From NCBI RefSeq assembly GCF_000813725.1, contig NZ_JWLD01000045.1, positions 38,871-102,870 of the forward strand: DNA of 64,000 bases, in the 5' to 3' direction. A model generated the notes under the pieces. That model was not told the origin of the DNA. It was given only the letters and a program-made list of their open reading frames with translations, and did not search any database. This DNA comes from Leisingera sp. ANG-Vp. GTDB taxonomy: Bacteria > Pseudomonadota > Alphaproteobacteria > Rhodobacterales > Rhodobacteraceae. A program made the position numbers and the translations under genes. This document shows positions 47,975-56,731 of this stretch, piece after piece. How positions within the stretch are numbered: position 1 is the stretch's first letter; the number at the start of each line of letters is the position of its first letter.

Positions 47975-48313
47975 TGGCGAAGGTCTCCTGCAGTCGGCGG
48001 GCCTCGGCCAAAGCGGCCGGGGCATTGAGGAGTGTTAATCAGGAAAGTCCTGAGAAATCGTATATCGCAAACCCATCACAAATGAAGATTTCTGGAAATC
48101 CCTCTTTCCTGCTGCCGCAAATTGAAGGTTCGGGCATTTGCTGCGGAAAGCCCACAAAAAATTCGGGCAGTCGATGTATCTTTAGCCCTCCGAGGCCATT
48201 TATGTGTCGCAAACCGTCCGGTGCGGACGGTTTTATATTTCGTGTTTCTGCAGGAAATGCCGACCTCTGCCGGGGGCTGGCCCGGCCGTTGCTCCGGTGC
48301 CGTGGTAATAAAA
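47975..48313. other. Intergenic region with an orphan plus-strand terminator
   Basis: 339 bp between two minus-strand genes, serving as promoter region of the chemoreceptor. It contains a hairpin with a plus-strand T-rich tail at 48211-48240 but no plus-strand gene upstream of it. Confidence 0.5.
48211..48240 (+). terminator. Strong hairpin with plus-strand T-rich tail
   Basis: AAACCGTCCG and CGGACGGTTT pair over 10 bp with a three-base loop and run into TATATTT. Read on the minus strand there is no T tract, so as a minus-strand terminator for the alpha/beta hydrolase it would be weak. On the plus strand it would end an undetected transcript. Confidence 0.6.
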
Positions 48314-49090
48314 TTACTCTGCCGTGGTAAGGAAGCGGACAATGTGTTCCGCCACAGTTTCACCGGCCTCCAGCAGCAGCGAGTGCTTCAAATCCGGCAG
48401 GATTACCAGTTCCGAGTGCGGCAAGGCCTGATCGATTTGCCGGTTCAGCCGCGGATTGCAGCCGCCGTCATGCTCGCCGGTCAGCACCAGCGACGGCGCG
48501 GCCACCTGATGCAGCCAAGGAGCCATTTCGGTGCCGGCATAGATGCGGAAAACGTTCAGGAACACTTCAGGATCGGTGTCCACCACCTGCTTCAACCGGT
48601 TCCGGACCATGTCCGGGTTTTCCGCAATGAAGCTGTCGGTGAACCAGCGGGCGGTAAGGGTCTCCAGCACTTGCGGGATGCCCTTGTCCTCCATCGCCTG
48701 CACAACCCCCCAGACCTTGGCACTGTCGTCTTCCGTCCGGAAGGCGGCCGTCGAAAGCAAACCCAAGGACCGCACCCGGTCCGGGTGTTGCAATGCGTAA
48801 GCAGGTCCGATCATGCCCCCCAGTGAATGGCCTGCGAAATGTGCGCTGTCGAATCCGGTCCGCTGCCGGACCCGTTCGAGGTCGGCCACCAGTTCGTCCA
48901 ATCCGAACGGCCCTTGCGGCAGAGGCGAAGCACCATGGCCGCGCAGATCATAGGTGACAACGGTGAAATGGCGGGTCAGAAGCGGCAGTGCCTTGGCCCA
49001 GGTATTACGCGCGGCGCCAATTCCGTGGATCAGGAACAGCGGCGGACCGTCGCCCTGAACCGAGTAGGCACAGTCGATAACATCTGTCAT
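48314..49090 (-). CDS. Alpha/beta hydrolase, enol-lactonase-like
   Basis: 258 residues. Oxyanion 'LIHGIGAARNTW', nucleophile elbow 'FAGHSLGGMIGPAY', acid region 'LTGEHDGGCNP' and catalytic His 'PDLKHSLLLEAGE' are all present. Most like beta-ketoadipate enol-lactonase or related carboxyl esterases of aromatic pathways. GGAGG precedes the ATG. Last gene of the luciferase-like monooxygenase operon. Confidence 0.88.
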   Translation of the reverse strand: MTDVIDCAYSVQGDGPPLFLIHGIGAARNTWAKALPLLTRHFTVVTYDLRGHGASPLPQGPFGLDELVADLERVRQRTGFDSAHFAGHSLGGMIGPAYALQHPDRVRSLGLLSTAAFRTEDDSAKVWGVVQAMEDKGIPQVLETLTARWFTDSFIAENPDMVRNRLKQVVDTDPEVFLNVFRIYAGTEMAPWLHQVAAPSLVLTGEHDGGCNPRLNRQIDQALPHSELVILPDLKHSLLLEAGETVAEHIVRFLTTAE

Positions 49091-49101
49091 GGCGGCCTCC
49101 A

Positions 49102-49296
49102 TCAATCGGGGAACTTGTCAGAGCACAGCTGGCCGCCGGAGCCCCAGTTGCTTTTGTCCACGTCGGTGATCACAACATGCACGCTTTCGGGATTGCCGCC
49201 TGCTGCCTTGACAAAGGCATCAGTCAGGTCGCGGACAATCGCCCGCTTCTGATCTTCGCTGCGGCCGGTGAACATTTCGACACGGATTATCGGCAT
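49102..49296 (-). CDS. 4-oxalocrotonate tautomerase-family enzyme
   Basis: 64 residues, the exact small-tautomerase size. The catalytic N-terminal Pro is present (MPIIRVEMFTGRSEDQKR; Met is removed). The family interconverts enol and keto acids in aromatic catabolism. The gap to the hydrolase is 11 bp, and its start overlaps the flavin reductase end by 10 bp. Confidence 0.88.
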   Translation of the reverse strand: MPIIRVEMFTGRSEDQKRAIVRDLTDAFVKAAGGNPESVHVVITDVDKSNWGSGGQLCSDKFPD

Positions 49297-49802
49297 TGCT
49301 GCTCTCCTGATAAAGGTTGTTGAGGGCGGACGGCATGAAAAGCGCCGTCCATGTAGGTCAGTGGGCGCAGGCCCGTATTTTGAATGTCCATGGCATTGCC
49401 AACGATTATGGTATGGGTGCCGTGAACCAGAGTATTCCCGACAGTGCAGATAAAAGCAGTGGCTCCGTCAAGCACCGGTCCTGATCGGGAACTGGTCAGC
49501 GCAATTCCCTGAAAACGATCATCGCATAGATGATCCAGATGGCCTGCAAAGGTTTGCGCGGTCCCGCTGGCATGCTCGGGCAGGACGTTGACGCAGAACG
49601 CTTCGTTTGCCGTTACTGCCCGGGCAATCCTGCTGCCGCTGCGCAGGCAGACCAGAACAGAAGGCGGATCCGCCGACAGCGAGGAAAAGGCGCTGACGGT
49701 TGCGCCCGCGGCGCCGGCGGGCCCGTCAGTCGTGACCACGGTGACAGAACTGGCCACTTGCCGCATTGCCGCTATGAAGGCATCGCGGTCCGCCATTTTC
49801 AT
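49287..49802 (-). CDS. Flavin reductase, HpaC-like
   Basis: 171 residues. The flavin-reductase split-barrel pattern is 'AMRQVASSVTVVTTDGPAGA', 'GATVSAFSSLSADPPSVLVC' and 'FCVNVL'. Supplies reduced flavin to a two-component monooxygenase, here most likely the luciferase-like protein encoded just upstream. Its ATG at 49802 overlaps that gene's stop as ATGA. Confidence 0.9.
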   Translation of the reverse strand: MKMADRDAFIAAMRQVASSVTVVTTDGPAGAAGATVSAFSSLSADPPSVLVCLRSGSRIARAVTANEAFCVNVLPEHASGTAQTFAGHLDHLCDDRFQGIALTSSRSGPVLDGATAFICTVGNTLVHGTHTIIVGNAMDIQNTGLRPLTYMDGAFHAVRPQQPLSGEQQCR

Positions 49803-50842
49803 TCCGCCGCCTCCGCCGCAGAGCGTGAAGTGAAATGCGGCATCACCTCTTCTGCAAAGCACTGGATTGCATCCAGGGTTTCCTGCGCGCCGCAGCCGAA
49901 ATTGGGGTTGAGGATCACCCGGTCGATACCCAGTTCCGCATAAGGCGCCAGCTTGTCCGTCATTTCCTGCGGGGTGCCGATCAGCAGGCTTTCGGCCAGT
50001 TCATCTGCCGTCTGCTTGCGCGGCAGTTCACGGACCATGCCGTTGTCGACAAGGCCCGGACCGGTGAAAACATTGTCGAACCGGCTGTAGTAGCGGTGTG
50101 CGGCTTCGATCTTCCGCTGCCGATCTTCAGGGGTTTGGGTCACAAACCCTACCCGCGACAGCGACAGGGTCAGCCCCTGCCCCGCGTCTCCCATTTCCGC
50201 CTTGGCGCGGTTGAAGCCGCTAACCTGGTCAAGAAGCAGCTGATGGTTGCCCGCCAGCGGCGTGGTCTGGATGTGAAAGCCGCGTTTGGTGCAATGATAG
50301 ATGCCTTCGGGGTTCAAGACCGCCATCATCATCTGCGGCCCGCCGGGGCGCACCGGACGCGGCATGATGGTGATCGGATCGAACTTGTAATAGTCGCCGT
50401 CCCAGCTCACTTCTTCCTCGGACAGCAGCGCCTGCAGCACGGCCAGCGATTCATTGAACCGGGCCTGGGTCTCCTCCATCGGCACCCCCAGCCGCTCCAT
50501 CTCGTATTTGAAGGCGCCGCGGCCTACGCCAAGCAGAAGCCGCCCATCGGTGAAGATATCCGTGGCCACCACCTCGCCCGCATAGGTGCGCATGTCATGC
50601 AGTGGCAGCACCACGATGGATGTCATGATTTTGATCCGGCGGGTCATGGCTGCGATTTTGACGGCAAACTGCAGCGGTGCAGGCATCATCAAGCAGTTGA
50701 TCAGATGATGCTCGGTCACCGACACAGCATCAAACCCCAGCCGGTCGGCCAGCACTGCCTGATCCAGCATGTCGACATAGACCCGGTCGCCACCGTAGGA
50801 TTTGTCCGGATAATCCGCGGACAGCTGAATAGAGAATTCCAT
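49799..50842 (-). CDS. Luciferase-like (LLM) flavin-dependent monooxygenase
   Basis: 347 residues. The bacterial-luciferase TIM barrel is shown by 'ADRLGFDAVSVTEHHL', 'DIFTDGRLLLGVGRGAFKYE' and 'ETQARFNESLAVLQALLSEE'. Uses reduced flavin from the partner reductase to oxygenate an organic substrate. It is not a light-emitting LuxA: no LuxB or fatty-acid reductase genes are near. GGGAGGGG precedes the ATG. First gene of the operon, divergent from a LysR. Confidence 0.92.
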   Translation of the reverse strand: MEFSIQLSADYPDKSYGGDRVYVDMLDQAVLADRLGFDAVSVTEHHLINCLMMPAPLQFAVKIAAMTRRIKIMTSIVVLPLHDMRTYAGEVVATDIFTDGRLLLGVGRGAFKYEMERLGVPMEETQARFNESLAVLQALLSEEEVSWDGDYYKFDPITIMPRPVRPGGPQMMMAVLNPEGIYHCTKRGFHIQTTPLAGNHQLLLDQVSGFNRAKAEMGDAGQGLTLSLSRVGFVTQTPEDRQRKIEAAHRYYSRFDNVFTGPGLVDNGMVRELPRKQTADELAESLLIGTPQEMTDKLAPYAELGIDRVILNPNFGCGAQETLDAIQCFAEEVMPHFTSRSAAEAAE

Positions 50843-50919
50843 GGAGCCCCTCCCTGTCATGTGCAGGCAGGTTGGCAGAAAAATTTAAAACAGGAAAACG
50901 GATTTAATCTATCAGTTGG

Positions 50920-50934
50920 TGCAAGAAATTTGCA
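50920..50934. promoter_or_regulatory. LysR-type dyad in the divergent region
   Basis: TGCAA-GAAAT-TTGCA is a perfect inverted repeat 12 bp before the LysR start and about 80 bp before the monooxygenase start, well placed as the LysR operator. Confidence 0.55.
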
Positions 50935-50945
50935 TTATCGGCCGA

Positions 50946-51776
50946 ATGAACATCTCTGCCATCCAGACTTTCCTCTGTGTTGTCCGCACCCGTAACCTCA
51001 ACCGCGCTGCGGAGGAGCTCAATGTCACCCAATCCGCTGTTACGGCCCGGCTGGACACGCTGGAACAGGCTCTGGGCGCCAAACTTCTCATCCGGTCCCG
51101 CAAAGGCGCGGCCCTGACCAAGGAGGGGTTCGCCTTTCTCGAGCAGGCCGAGGTGATTACCCGCAGCTGGGAGAACGCGCGTGCGCGTATCAGCCTGCCG
51201 AGCGGAGTCACCCGGCTATTCAGTTTTGTCTGCGACCCTTGCCTGTGGACAGGGCTGGGCGAGGCCTGGACCGCGCAGATCCGCTCCGGCCATCCGGAAA
51301 CCGCCTTTGAGATCTGGTCCGGAACCGCCGGGGATGCCCGGTCCTGGTTGCAAAGCGGGATGAGCGATGCGGCCCTGCTGACAGAGCCGCTGACCGGGGC
51401 AGGTTTCGAGAGCCGCGAACTGGCGGCGGATGATCTGATCCAGGTCGCAATCCAGCCCCGCAAGGCGGTGAAATGGGACCCGGGTTACATCTATGTCGAC
51501 TACGGCCCGGCGATACGGGCCCAGCATGCAGAGACATGGCCGACAGGAGAAACTGCCGCAGTCGCCTTCAGCAACCCTGATTGGGCCTTGCGGCATTTGC
51601 TGGCTCATGGCGGTTCAGCCTATCTGCCCCGGCGTATGGTGGCCGGCTTGGTCGCAGAGGGCCGCCTGTTCGAAGTTGAGGGCTCTGCCGCTTTCAGTCA
51701 GCGTGTTTTCCTGTCATGGCGCAAAGGCCGCCACGAGATTTTTTCCTGGCTGGCTGATCAGGGTTCCGCAGCGTGA
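50946..51776 (+). CDS. LysR-family transcriptional regulator
   Basis: 276 residues. HTH 'NISAIQTFLCVVRTRNLNRA' and 'LNVTQSAVTARLDTLEQALG'; effector domain is short with 'GMSDAALLTEPLTGAGFESR'. Divergent from the luciferase-like operon, the probable target. Confidence 0.92.
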   Translation: MNISAIQTFLCVVRTRNLNRAAEELNVTQSAVTARLDTLEQALGAKLLIRSRKGAALTKEGFAFLEQAEVITRSWENARARISLPSGVTRLFSFVCDPCLWTGLGEAWTAQIRSGHPETAFEIWSGTAGDARSWLQSGMSDAALLTEPLTGAGFESRELAADDLIQVAIQPRKAVKWDPGYIYVDYGPAIRAQHAETWPTGETAAVAFSNPDWALRHLLAHGGSAYLPRRMVAGLVAEGRLFEVEGSAAFSQRVFLSWRKGRHEIFSWLADQGSAA

Positions 51777-51845
51777 GGCGGCTGGACACTGCGGCAAAGT
51801 ACGAAAAACATTGTCAAACCCAGCGGATCGGACGAAAAATCAACC

Positions 51846-52295
51846 ATGGATGACAAAGACTACGATATTCTGAGGCTGATCCAGTCCAATGCTCAATTGA
51901 CGGCTGAGGCAATCAGTCATGAGGTGGGCCTGTCGCCGCCCGCAGTTCAGAAACGGCTCAAGAAGCTGCGCGATACGGGTGTGATCGAAAAGGAGATTGC
52001 CCTGTTATCGCCGTCCAAGCTGGGGCGGGAAATGACGGTGATCGTGCAGGTGGTGCTGGAGCGCGAAAGCCGCATGCATCTGGACGCCTTCAAGCGCAAG
52101 ATGCGCCAGGCGCGGGAGGTGCAGCAGTGCTACTACACCACGGGCGAGGCGGACTTCATCCTGGTGGTGATCGTCAAGGACATCAAGGAATACGAGACCT
52201 TCACTCAGGAGTACTTCTTTGATGAATCCAACGTCAGCCGCTTTACATCATCGGTGGTGATGGACCGGGTGAAAGTGTCTCTGGATATCTTCTGA
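51846..52295 (+). CDS. Lrp/AsnC-family transcriptional regulator
   Basis: 149 residues, normal Lrp size. HTH 'YDILRLIQSNAQLTAEAISH' and 'VGLSPPAVQKRLKKLRDTGV'; the RAM domain contains 'TGEADFILVVIVKDIKEYET'. Follows a LysR gene by 69 bp in the same direction and is convergent with the MocR gene (3 bp gap). No obvious target in the window. Confidence 0.92.
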   Translation: MDDKDYDILRLIQSNAQLTAEAISHEVGLSPPAVQKRLKKLRDTGVIEKEIALLSPSKLGREMTVIVQVVLERESRMHLDAFKRKMRQAREVQQCYYTTGEADFILVVIVKDIKEYETFTQEYFFDESNVSRFTSSVVMDRVKVSLDIF

Positions 52296-52298
52296 GGG

Positions 52299-53777
52299 TC
52301 AGGCTGTGGCCAGGCAGGCGCAGAGTTTTTCCACCGCGGCGGGGATGTCATCTTCGTGGGTGCAGCCGAAGCCCAGGAGCAGGCCGTTCAGGTCCTGCCG
52401 CTCCATGCAGTAATAAGACAGCGCGTAAGCTGAAAGGCCATTGGCGCCCAATGCGCCCAATACATCCATATCGCGGATGTCCTCTCGCAGATTGGCGATC
52501 ACCCGCAGCCCGCTGGTGTTTTGGCGCAGTTCTACCAAAGGGCTGGATATCCTGGCAAAACTGCTGAGCATCGCCTTGCGGCGCCGGGAATAGGCACTGT
52601 GCATGCGGCGGATGTGGCTGCTGAGGTGGCCCTGTTCGATGAACTCCGCCAGCACCGCCTGCAGCCAGGTGTTGGGGCCGCGGTCGGTGATCGCGCTAAG
52701 CGCCATCAGCGGTTTGGCCAGTACAGGCGGAGCGATGATGAAGCCCAGCCTCAGCGAAGGGAACAAGGCGTTGTTGAAGCTTGAAACATAGATCGTACGG
52801 GCCTGATGGTCGTCGCAATAGATGGCTGGATCCGGGCGGCCGCCGAACACGAACTCATTGTCCAGGTCATCCTCGATCAGCCAGGCATCGGTACGGGCGG
52901 CCCAGTCCATCCATTCCAGCCGCTGCGCAATCGGCATAACCGCCCCCAGCGGGTACTGGCAGGACGGTGTGAGGTAGGCGAGCCGTGCGCCGGCAGAATC
53001 CGGCCCTTCCGGCGGCACTGCGGCGCCGGTTCCGCTGACACGGACAGGTACAACAGATCCGCCCTGAGCCTGGAAGCTGAGCCGCACGACCGGGCTGGAA
53101 GGATCTTCCATCAGCACTTTTTCCCCGGGATCCACCAGCAGCGCGGCAATCAGGTTCAGCGATTGCTGGCTGCCATTCGTTATGATCACCTGGTCCGGAG
53201 AGCACTTCAGCCCGCGCCGGTTCAGTACATAATCGGCAATGGCTGCACGCAAGGGCGGGTAGCCTCCGGGCTGGCCATAGGCCATCATGGCGCTGTCCAG
53301 CCGGTTGCGGATACGGTTTTCGATCCGGCCCCAGATCTTGTGCGGGAACAAGTCGATAGCGGGGATATTGGCAATGAATGGCCGCACTTGCGGGGGCTCG
53401 AAATAGGAGGGGTCCAAACCTTCGGCGGCAGCCTTGCCGCGCCTTGACAGATTCGGGAGGCGGTTGTTTTTGGCCGGGCTGCTGGCGCCGGGGCGCAGCC
53501 CCGGGAACTCTGGGTTGACAAAGGTCCCGGCACCGGTCCGGCTTTGCAGGTATCCTTCGCTGTCCAACTGCTCATATGCAGCCACCAAGGTGCTGCGGGC
53601 GATGCCGTGATGCTCTTTCATCCACCGGGTCGAGGGCAGCTTCTGCCCTGGCTTTATGCCGCCGTTCCGGATCATCCGGCGCAGCTGCTGTATCAGCTGC
53701 AGATACAGCGGGGTGCCGCTTTCACGCTCCAGCTGAAGGAAGGGCAGCGGTGCGGTATGTTTGGTTTGCTCCGTCAA
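52299..53777 (-). CDS. MocR/PdxR-type regulator (GntR HTH fused to aminotransferase domain)
   Basis: 492 residues. N-terminal GntR winged HTH ('PLYLQLIQQLRRMIRNGGIK', 'KLPSTRWMKEHHGIARSTLV') is followed by a PLP fold-type I aminotransferase domain ('VIITNGSQQSLNLIAALLVD', 'LIEDDLDNEFVF'). The PLP-lysine position reads 'YVSSFNNALFPSLRLGFI', where the typical SFSK lysine is replaced by asparagine (SFNN), so PLP may bind non-covalently or not at all. Divergent from the Tat-exported binding protein gene, its likely target. Confidence 0.9.
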   Translation of the reverse strand: MTEQTKHTAPLPFLQLERESGTPLYLQLIQQLRRMIRNGGIKPGQKLPSTRWMKEHHGIARSTLVAAYEQLDSEGYLQSRTGAGTFVNPEFPGLRPGASSPAKNNRLPNLSRRGKAAAEGLDPSYFEPPQVRPFIANIPAIDLFPHKIWGRIENRIRNRLDSAMMAYGQPGGYPPLRAAIADYVLNRRGLKCSPDQVIITNGSQQSLNLIAALLVDPGEKVLMEDPSSPVVRLSFQAQGGSVVPVRVSGTGAAVPPEGPDSAGARLAYLTPSCQYPLGAVMPIAQRLEWMDWAARTDAWLIEDDLDNEFVFGGRPDPAIYCDDHQARTIYVSSFNNALFPSLRLGFIIAPPVLAKPLMALSAITDRGPNTWLQAVLAEFIEQGHLSSHIRRMHSAYSRRRKAMLSSFARISSPLVELRQNTSGLRVIANLREDIRDMDVLGALGANGLSAYALSYYCMERQDLNGLLLGFGCTHEDDIPAAVEKLCACLATA

Positions 53778-53793
53778 TGACCGGCTCCAAAAA

Positions 53794-53837
53794 TGGTTTG
53801 CAACATTTAAGCAAATTGGACGTTGATGGTAAAACCA
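53794..53837. promoter_or_regulatory. Inverted TGGTTT/AAACCA pair in the MocR divergent region
   Basis: TGGTTT (53794-53799) and AAACCA (53832-53837) are inverted half-sites 38 bp apart, between the MocR gene and the binding protein gene. Wide half-site spacing is known for MocR regulators; this pair is short and tentative. Confidence 0.3.
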
Positions 53838-53943
53838 ATTCCTGCCAACACATCTCTGTCAGCCCGCGTTTGGGCACATGAACAGCAAAGATGGCTGCCC
53901 TTTGCCTGCCAGATGGGCCTCGTGCAGCCGGCAGGGGAAGAAC

Positions 53944-55527
53944 ATGTCTGACATTATCAACCATTATGTCCAACAGGCGGCCAAGGGATTCATGAACCGC
54001 CGCGAATTCATCGGCCGTCTTGGCGCGCTGGGGGTTGCCGCGGCCTCTGCCAACAGCCTGCTGGCCTCGGCAGTGCGTGCAGAAGGTCCCAAAAAGGGTG
54101 GCCTGCTCCGCTCCGGCCTGCAGGGCGGCGCCAGCACCGACAGCCTTGACCCGGCACTGGCGGCCAGCTCGGTCCCCAACAATGTGCTGACTGCCTATGG
54201 CGACCTGCTGGTTGAAGTCGACACGCACGGGGAACTCGTGCCCCGCCTGGCAGAGGCGGTTGAAGCCAGCGCCGACGCCAAGACCTGGACCTTCAAGATC
54301 CGCAAAGGCGTGGAGTTCCACAACGGCAAGACAATGACGCCAGAGGACGTGCTGAAAACCATGCAGCGCCACTCCAGCGAAGACAGCCAGTCCGGCGCGC
54401 TTGGCATCATGCGCGGCATCGAGTCGATGAAAGTTGACGGCGACTACTTCAGCGTCACCTTGGACACGCCGAACGCCGACCTGCCGTATCTGATGGCCGA
54501 CTACCACTTGGTGGTGCAACCGGATGGCGGCATGGATGCCCCGGCGTCCGGCATCGGCTGCGGCCCCTACACGCTTGAAGTCAATGAGCCGGGCGCCCGC
54601 CATGCCTTCAAGAAATTCGCCAATTACTGGGACGACGGCCGCGGCCACGCCGATGAGATCGAGATCCTTGTGCTGAACGATGACACCGCCCGCACCGCCG
54701 CGCTGCAAAGCGGCCAGGTGCATTTTATCAACCGGGTGGCTCCGAAGATCGCCAAGCTGCTGGGCCGCGCGCCCGGCTTGCGGATCGAGAGCATTGCCGG
54801 CCGCGGCCATTACTGCTTCCTGATGCATTGCGACACTCCGCCGTTTGCCAGCAATGATCTGCGGATGGCGCTGAAACTGGCGATCGACCGGCAGGAAATG
54901 GTCGACAAGGTGCTGCGCGGTTTTGGCAGTGTCGGCAACGACTCGCCGATCAATGCCGCCTATCCGCTGTTCTCGGATGATATCGAGCAGCGCGCCTACG
55001 ATCCGGACCGGGCCCGCCACTATTATCAGAAGTCCGGCCATGACGGCCCGGTCGTGATGAAAGTCTCCGATACCGCCTTCCCGGGTGCAGTGGACGCCGC
55101 GCAGCTGTTCCAGCAAAGCGCCTCCAAGGCGGGCATCCCGCTGCAGATCGAGCGCGTCCCCAGCGACGGCTACTGGTCAGAAGTCTGGAACAAGGAGCCC
55201 TTCTGCGCCTCCTACTGGGGCGGCCGTCCGGTGCAGGACCAGATGTTCTCGACCGCCTATAAATCGGACGCAGATTGGAACGACACCCGGTTCAAGCGCG
55301 ACGACTTTGACGCGCTGCTGCTGCAGGCCAAGGGCGAGCTGGACACGGCCAAGCGCACCGCGCTCTACCGTGAAATGAGCGTCATGGTCGGTAACGAAGG
55401 CGGCGCCATCATTCCGATGTTCAACGATTTCATCGATGGGGTCAGCGAGCAGGTTGGCGGCTGGGAGAACGATTCCGGCGGCGGCATGATGTACGATGGC
55501 GCGCTGGTGAAAACCTGGCTGCTGTAA
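53944..55527 (+). CDS. Tat-exported ABC substrate-binding protein, peptide/opine family (SBP_bac_5)
   Basis: 527 residues. A twin-arginine leader ('MNRREFIGRLGALGVAAASA') sends the folded protein to the periplasm. The DppA/OppA fold shows 'VEFHNGKTMTPEDVLKTMQR' and 'ALKLAIDRQEMVDKVLRGFG'. No permease or ATPase genes follow; a terminator lies directly after. It therefore works with a transporter encoded elsewhere or as a receptor. GGGGAAG precedes the ATG. Divergent from a MocR regulator. Confidence 0.9.
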   Translation: MSDIINHYVQQAAKGFMNRREFIGRLGALGVAAASANSLLASAVRAEGPKKGGLLRSGLQGGASTDSLDPALAASSVPNNVLTAYGDLLVEVDTHGELVPRLAEAVEASADAKTWTFKIRKGVEFHNGKTMTPEDVLKTMQRHSSEDSQSGALGIMRGIESMKVDGDYFSVTLDTPNADLPYLMADYHLVVQPDGGMDAPASGIGCGPYTLEVNEPGARHAFKKFANYWDDGRGHADEIEILVLNDDTARTAALQSGQVHFINRVAPKIAKLLGRAPGLRIESIAGRGHYCFLMHCDTPPFASNDLRMALKLAIDRQEMVDKVLRGFGSVGNDSPINAAYPLFSDDIEQRAYDPDRARHYYQKSGHDGPVVMKVSDTAFPGAVDAAQLFQQSASKAGIPLQIERVPSDGYWSEVWNKEPFCASYWGGRPVQDQMFSTAYKSDADWNDTRFKRDDFDALLLQAKGELDTAKRTALYREMSVMVGNEGGAIIPMFNDFIDGVSEQVGGWENDSGGGMMYDGALVKTWLL

Positions 55528-55546
55528 TCTGATATCCCGAAGACTG

Positions 55547-55579
55547 CGGCGGGCGGCCCCAGGCTGTCCGCCGTTTTTT
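55547..55579 (+). terminator. Rho-independent terminator after the binding protein gene
   Basis: CGGCGGGC and GTCCGCCG form an 8 bp stem (one G-U) with an 11 nt loop, followed by TTTTTT. Confidence 0.8.
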
Positions 55580-55593
55580 ATGAGGGCGCGCCG

Positions 55594-56520
55594 ATGAAAC
55601 TGGTTACCTACAACATCCGCTATGCGCTTGGTCCGGATGGGGTTTATGACTATGGCCGGATCGCTGATGCGGTGCGCGGTGCCGATGTCATTGCGCTGCA
55701 AGAGGTTGAGCGCAACTGGCGCCGCAGCAGCATGGCCGACCAGCCTGCGCTGCTGGCTAAGCTGTTGCCGGAGTATCACTGGGCCTTCTTCCCGGCTTTT
55801 GACATGGATGCCAGCAGCACCGGCGCTGATGGCCGTGTCGTGAACCGCCGCCGCCAGTTCGGTCCGATGCTGCTGTCGAAACACCGGCTTCTCGAAATCC
55901 GCCGCCACCCGCTGCCCAAGATCGCCACCGCGCGCAGTTTCGGCATGGAAACCGGTGCGCTGGAATGTGTTCTGGATGCACCGGATGGTCCGCTCAGGGT
56001 TTATTCCCTGCATCTGACCTCGGCATCCCGGCGGGAAAAGCTGCTGCAGGTCCAGCATCTGATCTCGTTGCATCAGGGGGCCCATGCCCGCGGCGGCGCC
56101 TGGACTGGCAAGGCTCCGGTGCATGATCCGGGTGAGCTGGCCAACTTCCACGCGATGGACTGGGCTCAGGGAGAGGAACAGCCTGCCCTGCCGCGCCACA
56201 CGATCCTGATGGGTGATTTCAATATGGTACCGGGCGGTCCGGAGTATTTGGCCCTCACCGGAGAACCCGACCTCGCCACAGGGCATAACCTGCATTGGGA
56301 CAGTTTCGCCGACAGCTGGACCCATGCCAAAGACTGCGCTGGCGATGAAGGCCACACCTGGCTGCCCGATCCTCCAGACCGTGCACCAGGCGAGCCGCTG
56401 CGGCTGGACTATTGCTTGCTGAGCGCAGGCCTGGCGGATTGCGTTGCGCGCGCGTGGGTGGACAAGGAGGCGGAGGGCTCCGACCATCTGCCCTATTGGG
56501 TCGAGCTCAGCGGCAACTGA
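55594..56520 (+). CDS. Endonuclease/exonuclease/phosphatase (EEP)-family protein
   Basis: 308 residues. The metal and catalytic motifs are present: 'TYNIRYA', 'VIALQEVERNW', 'LMGDFNMVPGG' and 'SDHLPYWVEL'. The fold includes DNases, sphingomyelinases and phosphodiesterases; without a signal peptide a cytoplasmic phosphodiesterase is likely. It begins 14 bp after the terminator of the previous gene, so partial read-through may drive it. Confidence 0.9.
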   Translation: MKLVTYNIRYALGPDGVYDYGRIADAVRGADVIALQEVERNWRRSSMADQPALLAKLLPEYHWAFFPAFDMDASSTGADGRVVNRRRQFGPMLLSKHRLLEIRRHPLPKIATARSFGMETGALECVLDAPDGPLRVYSLHLTSASRREKLLQVQHLISLHQGAHARGGAWTGKAPVHDPGELANFHAMDWAQGEEQPALPRHTILMGDFNMVPGGPEYLALTGEPDLATGHNLHWDSFADSWTHAKDCAGDEGHTWLPDPPDRAPGEPLRLDYCLLSAGLADCVARAWVDKEAEGSDHLPYWVELSGN

Positions 56521-56731
56521 GGCAGCCAGGCGGGCCGGCCGGAGTTGCTCAAGGCTTGGGCTGTGTCTGGGTTCAATCTCGCTCCATGAGTGCCCGTGTG
56601 TTTTGATGCCTGGGTCCAGCCCTCGGAATGCAAGTCGGCTATCTGGCCAGCCATTGAGCTGCCGCCGGCAATGGTTCCAGCATTGCAGCGGATGCCGCTC
56701 TGCCGCGTTTCGCGCCGTGAACGGATCGCTG

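Noticed and set aside
49799..50842. Light-emitting luciferase alpha subunit
   Set aside because: No LuxB partner or luxCDE genes; the neighbours are a flavin reductase, a tautomerase and a hydrolase.
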